Origin: Nematostella vectensis
Lineage: Eukaryota; Cnidaria; Anthozoa; Actiniaria; Edwardsiidae
DNA: 64,000 nucleotides
Direction of reading: 5' to 3'
NCBI RefSeq assembly: GCF_932526225.1
Contig: NC_064035.1
Location: 12,778,566 to 12,842,565, forward strand
Positions 10,263 to 22,300 of the stretch are shown here, piece after piece (the stretch's first letter is position 1; each line of letters opens with the position of its first letter). A program made the translations under genes and the position numbers. The notes beneath the pieces are model-generated. The model had not been told where the DNA came from. It saw only the letters and a list, made by a program, of their open reading frames with translations, and ran no database searches.

Positions 10263-13114
10263 GGGATGAAGGTGTTTTTCATTCTGAAAATCAACCGAAA
10301 CAGCCGTTGTACAACAATGAACTTAAACATCAATAAACTATCTCTTCAAGAAATTGTGTTACTATTTAATATTTATTATGAAAAATACCCCTATGCATCT
10401 GAAGAAAAAAGTCAGGGAGATTATTTTAAAGACTTGCTCTAAACCGTTGCCTCAGCTTTGGGTGGGAGGTCGTTTGTTAGGCTCCTTCGAAAGTCCATAT
10501 ATATAATGCAGTCAATTGTCGCCACGTTTCCTAGTCGAGAAGCATATTCACAACTTGCACTTGGCCATGCTCGAGGATCCAGCGTACTTTGCGGTCGCTT
10601 TTTTACAAATTATCAGGAAATAAGAAGGGTGCTGTCTGTCCCCTATTTCTTAATGTTTCTGTATTGTCCCCTCCCAATATCTCGAGGCCAGCTGCAGCTC
10701 TGTAAATTATCTGGTCAAATACAGTAGAAAGTGACGCGACATTTTGCGACGAAACATCTTCACAAAACAGTGTATAATAAATATCTTGTCTTCGCTAGCT
10801 TGGCCGTACGGGGATGTATGTGACCTATTTTTTTTTTCTTTTTATAATATTCCGCGAGCCTCGCTCTGGCCATGAAACGATGTGAAATATTAACATCCAT
10901 AAAGAGTGTTTCTTGGGCAATTTCTAGATGTTGTTTTGACAGATAGCATTTAGAAAATGTGTATTATAACAAGACCCCCCGACCGAGCATTTGGAAAATA
11001 ATGGCTACAACGAACAACAACGCATTTCTAAAATTTGACGCACCATTCGCTACCGCCTTTTTTTGTCGTCAAACGCAAAAGGCCCTCCAATGATGTCTCG
11101 GGGCCGTAGCAAGGGGTGGGCCTACTGCGGCTCTGTATCTATCAAAAACATCACGGGTGGATAGAAAGATCTTCTGTCTACTTACAGAATGAGGTGTCGA
11201 TGGATCTTTTTCGATTTATAGGAGATCATAAGGATGTTGATAAGCTTGAAGCGTTTGTGTCACTTATCGTAAACCTGCAGAGATGATACGACACCGTATA
11301 TCGTTTATATCTTCTTAAGTACGCGAGCTTTTCAGTTTTGAGGTTTGAGCGAAGCTGAGATACATACTTTTTTGTCCTAAAGAAAACGTTAATTGTTTTA
11401 TCACCGAGTTAAACAATTGATGGCTAAGGTCGATAATTCTCTACAATTTTTTTCTGTTAGCTCATGACGATTGAGATTTTTTTTTTGCTAGACGATTTTG
11501 AGATAGACGTATCGCGCAGCTGTGCAAGTGTCTTTTTTATGAAAACCCTCCAAACATAATGCGCAAACAACAGTTACAAACAAAAATCTCACTCTTTGAT
11601 AGCCTGGACCTAATATAAACTTTTCGAATATCCATTTCCTATTTCATTTAGCAACTCACAAAACATTGTCTTTCGCCAATCGGTCGGCCGGCGAAAGAGG
11701 CAATGGGTTAAAAACTTCAATGCTAAGTTTGAGAGTTTCCTGTATAAACAATTTTTTTAATGTAATTCGGTATACCTCTTGAGAATCAAGTGCTACTTAG
11801 CAAATCGTTACTTCCCATTAGCCTGCAAATGAGCCTACGGGGAGATGGAAGCACTTGTGATTCTGGGTTCGCGATATGCAACTACAGTTAAAAAACGTTG
11901 TCGGTGCAAATGGTGATTTTACAGTAATACCAACAGCTGCTTTTGCTTCTATTCGTATTTAGTATATACTTGGCGGGAACTTCATAAAAACGCGCGCTCT
12001 GATTGGTCCGCTATCTCGGAATAATTAATAATTATTTGCCGAAGGCGAAGTGAATAGCGGTGGATATCCATCGGTGGATATCCACCGCTAAAAGATAATT
12101 GTTTTAGCATATATTTGGCGAGGACTGAACAAGACACATCTTGCTGTAATTATTTATCGAATTTTCAACTTTGTTTACCTTTAATAATGGTCGCGCGCGC
12201 GAAACGAGGTATAGCTTCTGAGAGTTGTTGATGTTCGTATCTTTTTGAAGATTTTGCTCGCTCTGAACATTGAGGGCACCAAATCCATTCTATTTCCTAC
12301 CCAATGCTTTAAACCACCACGAAATACAGAACCCCAAATGTTGACAATATACGATTTTTGACAGCATTATTTTGTAGACTAATTTAGTCCCGTTTGACAC
12401 GTCGCTTTCACGAAAAAATATTTCTTTCACTTTGAATCCTCCACAGACATTCACTATAATACTTGATTGTGATACATATTATACAGGCCTAGTAAACTAT
12501 GAGCCAAGCCCCTACTGGTCATTTCCTTATAATTTTTAAAATGGACACATGCCCCCAGTGCCCCGCCCCGCCACGGCCCTGATATTATTTAGGATGACAA
12601 GTAAACATCGCATGATAATAAAGTAAAAAAAATGTCATCTGATCTCTTGAGAACGTATTTTGAAAAAGGTGTATGCCTCATTATCGCCTTCGTCGTTGAT
12701 AGGAGATTGTAGAAGAAACAGATGTGATGATACGAGTTTAACCTAACAAATTCGCTGGCAAAAAAATCCAGGACAAGGTATAGCCCTTATTGGGGATTCA
12801 TCGCTAATACGTTTTGGGTCGAGAGGTATAAGGTGGTTGAACTCTTTTTAAAAAAAGTCATATTATCATGATCTCAATTAATTCACTATATCAGTCAATT
12901 ACGCTTTGGCGTATTAGAAATATACGCCATATCACCGAATCACGTGTCTCTTCAGTCATAAGCTAGAGCCTCCTGATAATAACTTTCAAAGGCACATTGG
13001 TCACAAGGCTCACAAGCACACAGGTCACAAGGCTCACAGGTACTCATAAATAATCGCTGCGCTCTGAAAAGGTATCTACAAGGAAACAACGCAGCGCAAA
13101 ACGACAATCAAGCT
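10263..13114. other. Non-coding stretch upstream of the GPCR
   Basis: No gene is supported. A 16-bp-arm hairpin at 12055-12090 is listed separately. GGTCACAAGGCTCACA occurs twice at about 12998-13014 and 13022-13038, 80-115 bp upstream of the GPCR start. A 40-codon frame at 10317-10442 (NINKLSLQEIVLLF...) is protein-like but has no supporting context. Confidence 0.5.
12055..12090. repeat. Perfect hairpin, 16-bp arms, TCGG loop
   Basis: TAGCGGTGGATATCCA and its exact reverse complement flank a 4-base TCGG loop. It sits between two ~25-bp direct repeats (about 11957-11982 and 12103-12128: TTTAGTATATACTTGGCG and TTTAGCATATATTTGGCG), so it may be the core of a small mobile element. Confidence 0.85.
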
Positions 13115-14074
13115 TTGCCATTGATAATGGAAGGACATAATAGTAGCACCGAAATCATTCCATACAACTCGCATAGCCTCCCTCTTGCTATCATCAACTT
13201 TCTACTGTCTACGGGTGCCAGTCTTAGCAACGGACTGCTGATAGTGGCGATCATCTTCGACCCTTATAATGACCTGCGCACACCAAGCGCAATGCTGGTA
13301 ACCAACCTTGCGATCACAGACCTGTTAAACTCACTGATAGCGGGGTATGGCACGTTTATCTACGACGTATTTAAATATAAAAACTGGGCATTCAACCGGA
13401 CGGCTTTACTGGCGATTATCGTGACTAGCGCATTGGCTATCGTGTGTGGGACATGGTGTATGCTGCTGATGCTAGCAGACAGATACGTTGCTATACTCCA
13501 TCCGCTTGTCTACAGGGTTAGAGTCACTCATGCGAGAGTCAAGCTTGCTATAGCGCTATCATGGGTCTACAGCCTGGTCTTCAACTCGTTACCTATATTG
13601 GGAGTGAGCAAGCAGCTCTATGGATTCATCTCCAGCCATTTACACGTGACAATTCCTGCCTTGATTATCGGGACCGTCTACCCCAGGCTTATCCTGATTT
13701 TTCGAAGTCGACCTGCGACGTTAAGAACAGTGTTAGGTGGCGACGGAGCTGATAGGGCGCCGCGCGGAGTTCGCCCTGGTCCCAGGCGAGACGGAAAGTT
13801 CACATCTGCAATCCTGACTTTGATCGTTTGCTTTTATGTGAGCTTTATACCTTATTTCATCGCTCTAAATATTATTTACTTGTATCCACACGGCGAGAAC
13901 ATCGTCAGTTTGCAAGTGTTCGTCGAAGTGGGTTTTGTTGTGCTGCTCTCGAGTGGTCTTCTTAATCCTATTGTATACGCTTTGCGCGTTCCTAAGTACA
14001 GAAAAGCCATTAAAGCTATACTCGGTGTCACGCGGAACGTTGTGCTTCCATCAAGCGCCGAGAGCAGCTTGTGA
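13115..14074 (+). CDS. Class A (rhodopsin-type) G-protein-coupled receptor, intronless
   Basis: A single open frame of 319 residues with seven hydrophobic segments, so a plasma-membrane receptor signalling through G proteins. Family marks: Asn39 in TM1 (SNGLL), LAITD with Asp69 in TM2, DRY at 122-124 with AILHP after it, Trp150 in TM4, a TM6 Pro in SFIP, and NPIVY at 284-288 in TM7. The N-terminus has a glycosylation site at Asn9. The third intracellular loop is short and Arg/Gly-rich. I see no Cys at the outer end of TM3 or in the second outer loop, so the usual disulfide seems absent, and the TM6 CWxP is changed to SFIP. An alternative start is Met5. AATAAA at 14132 could end the transcript. 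The ligand cannot be predicted. Intronless orphan receptors like this are often found in lineage-expanded families. Confidence 0.92.
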   Translation: MPLIMEGHNSSTEIIPYNSHSLPLAIINFLLSTGASLSNGLLIVAIIFDPYNDLRTPSAMLVTNLAITDLLNSLIAGYGTFIYDVFKYKNWAFNRTALLAIIVTSALAIVCGTWCMLLMLADRYVAILHPLVYRVRVTHARVKLAIALSWVYSLVFNSLPILGVSKQLYGFISSHLHVTIPALIIGTVYPRLILIFRSRPATLRTVLGGDGADRAPRGVRPGPRRDGKFTSAILTLIVCFYVSFIPYFIALNIIYLYPHGENIVSLQVFVEVGFVVLLSSGLLNPIVYALRVPKYRKAIKAILGVTRNVVLPSSAESSL

Positions 14075-14676
14075 CAATATTTTCAAACCCGAGATCTCCC
14101 GCTCCATTCTGGGCAAACTTCTTCCCTGAGGAATAAAGGGCCATCCGTTAGAAGTGATTTATGGATTCAAATTAATCTGAATTTTTTTTTTTCGTCGGAT
14201 TGGCTTGATACTTTACTGTTTTTTACCCGCCGCGAAGTGATTTCTGTTTACTGCTAGAAAGGCCTCTTTTCTCTGTATTTCGCGAGCAGGGAATGCATCT
14301 GTTACAGTTATTTGCTATATATTTTTTTCACACCCATTAAGGTTTTTTTTTCTTGCTTTCCCAAAGGTATATGTATGTACCTTCTCCCAGCACTGATCGG
14401 TAGGGTGCACCTTTGACATTATCCTAGAACAGAAATTCGAGTTAGTGGAATTCAAAGTGTAGCTTGGGGGTGGAACAGGTGTTTCTTCTCCACTTGCGCA
14501 ATGTTCTATTAGTATCAGATAGCGATTTCGATGTTCGTTTTTTTTTTTAACTAAAGTATAATGTTGTATGCCGTGTGTGTAGTTGTTTCCTGTGGGCTGG
14601 TTCCAAAAGTGAACTCCTCCGTTCGTGAAATGATCATGTCAGGTATCTCGTCCAATATAAGTTATTTTACTTTATT
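14075..14676. other. 3' flank of the GPCR
   Basis: Contains the AATAAA at 14132-14137 and several T homopolymers. No gene seen. Confidence 0.5.
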
Positions 14677-14745
14677 GATGTAAGCTCTATTAATATCGAT
14701 GTAAGTTGAATTTGATGTAAGGTCTATTGGTATCGATGTAATTGG
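14677..14745. repeat. 21-bp minisatellite, short left block
   Basis: About three diverged copies of GGTCTATTGGTATCGATGTAA, the same unit as the larger array at 15124-15614. The two blocks are separated by the inverted-repeat segment at 14747-15057. Confidence 0.7.
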
Positions 14746-14746
14746 A

Positions 14747-15057
14747 GTTGCGCGTTTTACTATCGGCGAACCGACAACTGTCGCAGCAAATATTTTGTTG
14801 CAAGTTAAAAAAACTTTGCTGCAGAAAGTAGAAGATGGTTCTGCTTTTTGCCACAAAACTCGGAGATGCTGCCCGTATTTCTACAGCAACCCAACTTGTC
14901 CCTAAGCGAAGTGACATCAGGCATACGCAAGCAGTTGCATTAGCGTTTGTGATTGGTTGAACAAGTTACACATCAGTGTCACGGAGATAAAAGATGGCGG
15001 ATCAACATCAAGAACCAGTCTATCCTTTGTTGGTTCGTCGGTAGTAAAACGCGCAAC
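14747..15057. mobile_element. Inverted-repeat element inside the 21-bp minisatellite region
   Basis: The left end GTTGCGCGTTTTACTA (14747-14762) has its exact reverse complement at 15042-15057, and similarity continues inward (CG-CGAACC). The 311-bp segment has no coding frame and the same 21-bp repeat lies on both outer sides. This fits a MITE inserted in the array. No target duplication was seen. Confidence 0.55.
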
Positions 15058-15123
15058 ATCGCCTTCGAACTTTTTTTTTGCAAATGCTACCACAAAAGCT
15101 GTACGGTTTTGCTGCTCGTACCT

Positions 15124-15614
15124 TAAGGTCTATTGGTATTGATGTAAGGTCTATTGGTATTGATGTAAGGTCTATTGGTATTGATGTAATGTCTATTGGT
15201 ATTGATGTAAGGTCTATTGGTATTGATGTAAGGTCTATTGATATGGATGTAGCTCGGTTGGTATCAATGCAGAGCCGCAGCAGGCCATTTATAAAAATTG
15301 AGGGGGGGGACTCTCGATGTAAGGTCTATTGTGATTGATGTAAGGCCAATTGGTATCGAAGTAAGCTCTACTGGTATTTATGTAAGGTCTATTGATATTG
15401 ATGTAAGGTCTATTGATATTGATGTAAGGTCTATTGGTATTGATGTAAGGCCAATTGGTATCGAAGTAAGCTCTACTGGTATTGATGTAAGGTCTATTGA
15501 TATTGATGTAAGGTCTATTGGTATTGATGTAAGGTCTATTGGTATTGATGTAAGGTCTATTGGTATTGATGTAAGGTCTATTGGTATTGACGTAAGGTCT
15601 ATTGGTATTGATGA
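15124..15614. repeat. 21-bp minisatellite, main array
   Basis: Tandem GGTCTATTGGTATTGATGTAA units, reading (SIGIDVR)n on plus and (NTNRPYI)n on minus because 21 is divisible by three. A variant block (AGGCCAATTGGTATCGAAG then AAGCTCTACTGGTATT) occurs at about 15341 and again about 107 bp later, showing a higher-order duplication. A non-repeat interruption lies at about 15250-15320. Confidence 0.9.
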
Positions 15615-16386
15615 AGATGACCATTCAGGTTCTGTGCACTGTTCATGTTACAAATCACGCCCCTTAGAACAGGCCAAACTTTTTTTAATATCTTTTCGGG
15701 GGAAAAATCCCCACAAGGTCAGAGTAAAATTGTATCAAGGAAGGTAAAAGTCTGGCAAATTTTCCGCCAGTGTGTGTCAGAAATTGGAGTAGTTAAATTT
15801 AAGTAACCACATAGTAAACAGTTAAAGCCCAGTACTACGAGTAACAAAACGAGTTCCAAGTTAAAATAAGATGAATAAACGTAAACTAAGCTATTCGCGT
15901 GACTTGAATGTGTGCTAACAATTGAGACTCGATGAGACTGAAGGCGCTGTCCGTCTTTTGCAGATAAATTATGAAATGCTTGGTACAAGTGCTGCTTCTT
16001 GTAAATCTTTTTTGACTCTATAAACCTCTCGAACATTTCAACACAATCTTTATCATTTTTAATTACCTCACACAAAAAAAACTCGATACGTGTGCTATTA
16101 AAAGTCATACATCATATCTTTCATCCTATGCGGATACACAGTGTAACTAACATGATTTATTACACAGCTGCCCTTCTAGCATGTCTTTCTGATGAATTTA
16201 TATAAAAAACGTTCAAATCTCATCTGAAATCTAGAGTGTTATGGCTACAGCCGATGCTCAAGTCATTACCTTCAATCGCCAAACATTATTAGCCACACTG
16301 GGACCTCTATATATCGACCGTCTATGCAGTGAAAAACTCCAAGGTGACCGCTACAACGAGGTCCCAGTGCAGTCTTTCAAGGTGAC
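15615..16386. other. 3' flank of the TRAF gene
   Basis: Minus-strand AATAAA (plus TTTATT) lies at about 16156-16161, some 230 bp past the TRAF stop, and is a plausible poly(A) signal. No other gene seen. Confidence 0.5.
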
Positions 16387-19300
16387 TTAGAAGCCCATCG
16401 GCGGGAGCCCTGTGGTGTCGACAGCAATTTTGATAAACATAGTGTCATCGCGGACGTAGGCGCGGGTCTGGAGGTTGGTGTGGGAAATGAAGAGCGGACA
16501 TCCCGAGGCAATGTTCATATTGGAAGTCGGCCTCTTGAAACTACTGCTGGTTGGATCCGGTCGAAACGTGTCGCCAATGTCATGCACGCGATCCTGGTCT
16601 AGCAGCTTGAAGGTCACCTTCTGACGAAACGGCCAAGGCAGCAGAGCATCGAACTCACCCCGCATCAAGACAAAGAAGAGAGACAGGTGCGACCCCTTGC
16701 CCATCCCGTCCCCATTCGGGTACACGCGGGCACAAGCCTTGTACCCGTACCGCCCCACATAGAAGGGGGGGCTGTATATAGAGGGAGTCTTGCCGGACAC
16801 GCCCTCCTGGTAGCGCCGCGTATACTCGTCGATTTTCCAGATGTACGTGCCATCGTATGAGGTCGCTTCGAGCATCTGGAGTTTGAGATCGTGCTCGGCG
16901 AGCTGAATGTCGTGAAGGGCAAGTTGGTGCTCGTTACGGTCCTGCCGGCGCTCCAGGGCCATGGTGCCTCCCATCGACCCGGGCCCTGACGAGGGAGCAG
17001 CGCCTCTGCTCGCCTCGTTTTCAATCATTCCCAGCCTGCGGTCCTGCTCTCGGATGGCTGCCTCCACTTCTTGTAGCTGTAAGACCACTTGGCCAGACTC
17101 TGACGCCTGGACTGATGATCCCTGTCACAAGATCAACAACCTTTAGCGTTCATAGAACATAATAAACATCATGTTGAGACATCATAGAGAATGTCGCAAG
17201 AGCCCTGGCGAATTAGTGTCAAAGGCAGGAAAAACCCACCTGAACGTGAATTGGAAATCTTGAATGGCAACGCCAAAAAGGAGCTTTTTTAGGGAAAGGG
17301 GTGGAAAGGAGCGCCAGGAATATATATTTATTGTTTGGTCGGAGATACCACTCAATTGATCAATATACCTGGATGCGTTCCTTCAGTTCCGCCAGCTCTC
17401 TTCTCTGCTCTGCTACTGATCTCTCTATCACGTTCAACTTTCCTTGGTATGTCCTCAAGTTTTGGTTGGCAACGGCCAGAGCTTCTCTTTGCTCGTACAT
17501 CTGTTCTTGCTGCTTCGCTCTCTCTTTCTCCATCTGACTCAACTTGGCCGCCATTTCAGATCGTGCTTTCTCTTCGTTTTGCGTGGCAGTCAGTAAAAGA
17601 TTCACATGGACAGATGCCTGATCTCTGAAATGCGTTTCGAGCGCCTCGCGAGTTCCCTATAAAAAGCATAAAACCTCAGTGACAAATTTTCTACAGCATT
17701 ATATTTACAGAAAAAAAACATACAGGGCTGGCTCTCCGTATTTGCCCCTTTGGACTGTAATTGTCTGTAACAGTCAAAGTCCAACGAAATATACTTTTAT
17801 ATATATGCTTGCATGTTTTCCCCTTTTCCCTATTTCCATAGTGTCTGTTGGAATATCTGTATGGTAGAAAAGAGCTTTCTGTTTTCAAGAGAAATATTGA
17901 ATTGTACTACCTTCCACCCTATTTCATCCCCCATGAGTATAAGTGTAAAACTTACTTATACTTCATATTCAAGTTCAAGATTAAATTTGAAAAAAAATCA
18001 CATCAAATCACATAATTTTCAGATGACAAGAACAAAAATGAGCATAACTAAGCCAAAAGTATGCTGACAGGGGCCTTGTCACATAATCACCTTGAAATGA
18101 CAGCCATGTTTGGCAAATGAGCATGGTAGTTCAGCCTGCTCACAAATGTTGGTTTGGTGATGGAGCAACTCATCTCGGCAGATTCCCTCTGCACCACAGT
18201 GAGGACAAACTACAGGGTGCTTTTCACATGTCTGTAAATGATCCTTAAAACACAAACATAACAAAAATTAACAAAAACGAAAAGAAATTAACACAAGTTA
18301 TAACCTGAAGCATTAGATAAAAACAGTTTAGGATGTATCATCACTTCATTTGAAAGGAGGAATTACATAAATCATAATTGTTATAACTATCATAATAAAA
18401 CATTGATGATTGGAAATATTTATACTGGATAATTATGGGACATCTACACAATAACCTGATCAAGGCCCCATTCCAAACTTTGTGAATAAGACTTAAACTT
18501 GATACCTATAAAACTGTAATATTCCATGTTTTGCCTTAGACCCTTGACAAGACCTCTTGCCGTGAACATTATTTTTATTAGATGGCATTACACACTATTT
18601 CAAATTCTTAGATTCTTGGTCAGCCACCACTTTGTTGTCATCCTAGCAAATATGAACACTCATTGCTATCAGTTGATTTGGGGAGGCACAGATATGGGGA
18701 TATTTCCAAATGAATCTGGTAAATCAATAATGAAAATTTGTGTTTTGATAGTTAAATGCTGATTAGCTGATTATGGTATTTATTTGAGCACAAGTAAGGA
18801 CAAGATGACTACCTCCATGCTAGCTGCTGGGATCCTCTGCAAACAGTACTGACAATCAGATGGTTTGAATTCACATCTTTCTAGATGGGCTTCCAGGTCT
18901 CTCTTTGCAACTTTCTCCTGACACCCAGGGTTATGACATTGCACTCCCTTGTACTCACAATTTGCCCGGTGTTCCTACATGGATCAAACGACACATTCGA
19001 AATGATTAATCATGTAACCAGTGTTATATCAGTGGTTGTAATTGACTTTTTTTTAATCTTTGCTGCTTTACTGTAGTTTTCAGTATTCTACAAACTTTTA
19101 TGGCAATTTCAAAAAAAATAAAAAAACTTTTTCTAATAAAATGGGCAGTAAAATATGTTAGGTCTGTTGCTAAGGTGTTAATAGTATAGGAGCAGTTCTT
19201 TATTACAGACGTTACATTTGGAACACATTTTTCAATTTTCATAATGTCATATCTTCATTGCATTTGAGTTTTTAAATTATACTTGTGTTTTTTTTCGTTA

Positions 19301-22300
19301 AGGCTTTATCAAACTTAGATGCCCATGTAAAAAAATAAGTAAAGCTACATTTTCTGATTCTTAAATGGTAGTTTTGTTAGCGTTACAGACGTTACATCAG
19401 AAAAACTGCTTTTTTCAAAAACTTTTTTTTATATTGAAAGCTCTGTGAATCTAAAATCATGTGGATGTTATCTTTCCAATAAATCTTATGTTAGATGTTA
19501 GATGTTTTCTATGTGAGGTTGACTATCAAGAATGCACCCATAATTATTGAACTATAAAGGAAAACATTCTGTTACAGACGTTACATGTCTTGTTACAGAT
19601 GTTACACATGTGAAAATGTAAATCTGTAATTATGTTTTTTGAAAATATTATTGCATCTTTTGACAACTTTTTTTTTAGCTACTGGTAAATTTCCAGTTTT
19701 TATCTATAGATGCTTATATGTAGCAAATAAATCATAGTAATTTTGTGAACTGCTTTTATGGCATATATTTTGCAATATGTTCTTGACAGATAATTTGGAG
19801 AAATTGGGGTGATGTAACAAACAATAAATATTAAATATTTAGTGTTTTTCTTGTTCAACAAAATACATGAATGTCTGTAATGCAACAAGATGTAACGTCT
19901 GTAACGTCATTTTTTCTCTTATAAAAGGCCTTTGCCCTTTCTTTGGTACTACAGAGAATATGAAGTACCACTAAAAAGGATCTAAATTCTGTTTGTAGTA
20001 CAATTAAAAACTTGTTTTATGAGTAATTACATGTAACGTCTGTAACAAAACTCAGACCCCAAAATTGAAATTATTTTCTGTGTAACTATTTTTTGTTATA
20101 CTTTTTTAAAAGAGTTACATGTATGGATGTAAATCATAAATAGAATCATGGTTTATGATTGTAATGATGAGTGTTATAAAAAGAATTCCACATGGTGGTT
20201 GTGAGGCCTTCTTCTCAAGTCAATAAACCTTTGGCGGTCTAGTTGTTTGGTGCCCCCCCTGAATGTGCATCAGGTAGAAAAAAAAAGAGAATAAGAGAGT
20301 ACAAATGTGAAAAAATCTATTCAGAAATGTGAGTTTTGAAATTTCCATTTTTTTTTTGTTTCTCATGTGGAATTGCTCATAGTATGAATAACCTCTAAAT
20401 TTACTTAGACCCCATGCCACAGATACTTGAGCTTTACAACTAGTATAAATCCCTATCTTTAAGCCCTGACATGCTCAAGTCAATCCTGTTGGATTTTAAA
20501 AATAGTTTTTGATATTAGGTTATTTTACCTCAAGATATTGCAAATCCTTCATCCACTCACAGCCCAATTGCCGATTTGGACAATAGCAAGCAAGGCATAG
20601 AATCTCTCTCCGACAACACACATCCTTGAACACTCCATCTATTTTCAGTTCCTCACCATCGACTGGGCATTTGGAAGGACCCCTATAGAGAATTATGATA
20701 ATTTTCTTTACAAAATACACCAGAAGGCATGGTTAAACCTTATCTTGTAAACTGTTTGTGGGAACTAACTATGGCCACATTGTTTGTATGTTTGTACTAA
20801 CTTCCACCAGCTATACTGTTGCGGAAGGCACAACAGAGCTAGGGCTCCACATCAAATGCCCCCGTGTGTGTATTGTTAGTAAGCACTGTCACTGAGGGTG
20901 GTCACTGCCAGAGGGTTTATTGCGTCCTCAGTGGTTCTTTTGCGTCCCTTTAGTTCAGGTTATTGTAATGCAGCTTGAAGAGACGGGACCTCCGGTTTAG
21001 CGTCCTTATCCGAGAAGACTGGAAACACGGGAGAATAACATCAACTCACTTGTGACACAAATTCGAATCAAGGCATGAACTCGGAAAAAGTTCCCAGCCA
21101 GAGCCAGGATTCGAAACTGTGCCACAGCGGTGAGAGGCCAACGCGCTAACACATTAGGCCACCTGTGCTTCCACAGCCATGATGTGTCTTCAGATTAACA
21201 CAAAACTCTGACAGCATTTTAGGTTTGAATGCATAGGGCTATAGTTCTGGAGTACGCAAGCTCTCTTGAAGAACGCAAGCTCTGTAGGGAACATCCAAGC
21301 TACGTGTGGGACCCACATATCCAAAAACAAATAAACGCCATCGAGAGGGTCGAGCACAGAGGGCAGCCTGCTTTGTTAAAAGGTGTTTGATCATACACCA
21401 GGAACTATGACAAACATACTGAATGATCTGCTAGACTTATGACATTGTATAAGACAATGTACGGGCATTTAGCCCTTGACATTCCTTCACATGTACAATG
21501 TAAGCAAAGGCACACAAGAGCATTCCACCTACTCAAGTTTATAAATATAGATACAAGGACCAATGTATACAAAAACAGCTTTATCACAAGAACAATTAAT
21601 GAGTGGAATTTGCTGCACAACAACATCATAGAGGCTAGTAACATAAAGATAAATTCAAGACCGCTCTAAGGCACCATTTTGCAAAATGTTAATTCACCTA
21701 CACTCATTTTATTGCACCTTAGAAAGGTAAATATGTGATTCAAAAATTGATATATTTTGACTACGAAAAAAATGGTGTAGTAAAAAGCCAATAGACTTTC
21801 CCCTCCATTTCATCATATTTTGGCTTTGGTGGAGAACATTCACATGGCAAGTTCTGTGACTGATCAATTAGGCATGTACCTAACTTATTTTGGCTGAGAA
21901 TACAGTATGTCAGTTGTATGTATGTTTTGAATTCAAAAACATGCTGTCAAGAATTTAATTTCCTATGATTGATTGGCTATTACACCAGTGCTTTCCAGTC
22001 AATTAGAGCATGTAAAATGAAAAAAAAAAAACAGCAAATGGTAGCAGTGTCAACATGTACACTCAGCCAACCTCTCCTCTCCAACTGTATCTAACTGTTA
22101 TATACTGAAAGCTGGAAAGTATTAAATTAATTGGTAATTTGGCTTAATATCTAATCTGTATTTGTGCTACAAACTGGATCATATCAGTAAAGTAAAATAA
22201 GAAAGCTGATAAGTAAAGCTGAAAAGTATGGCTCCTAAAAAATTCAGATACCCCCCTTTAAAGGACCTTTTGTTTTCAGAGCCCCCCCTTTTGGTGGTTA

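Noticed and set aside
10740-10762. Second hammerhead core (GCGACGAAAC)
   Set aside because: No CTGANGA core or stem II partner lies upstream.
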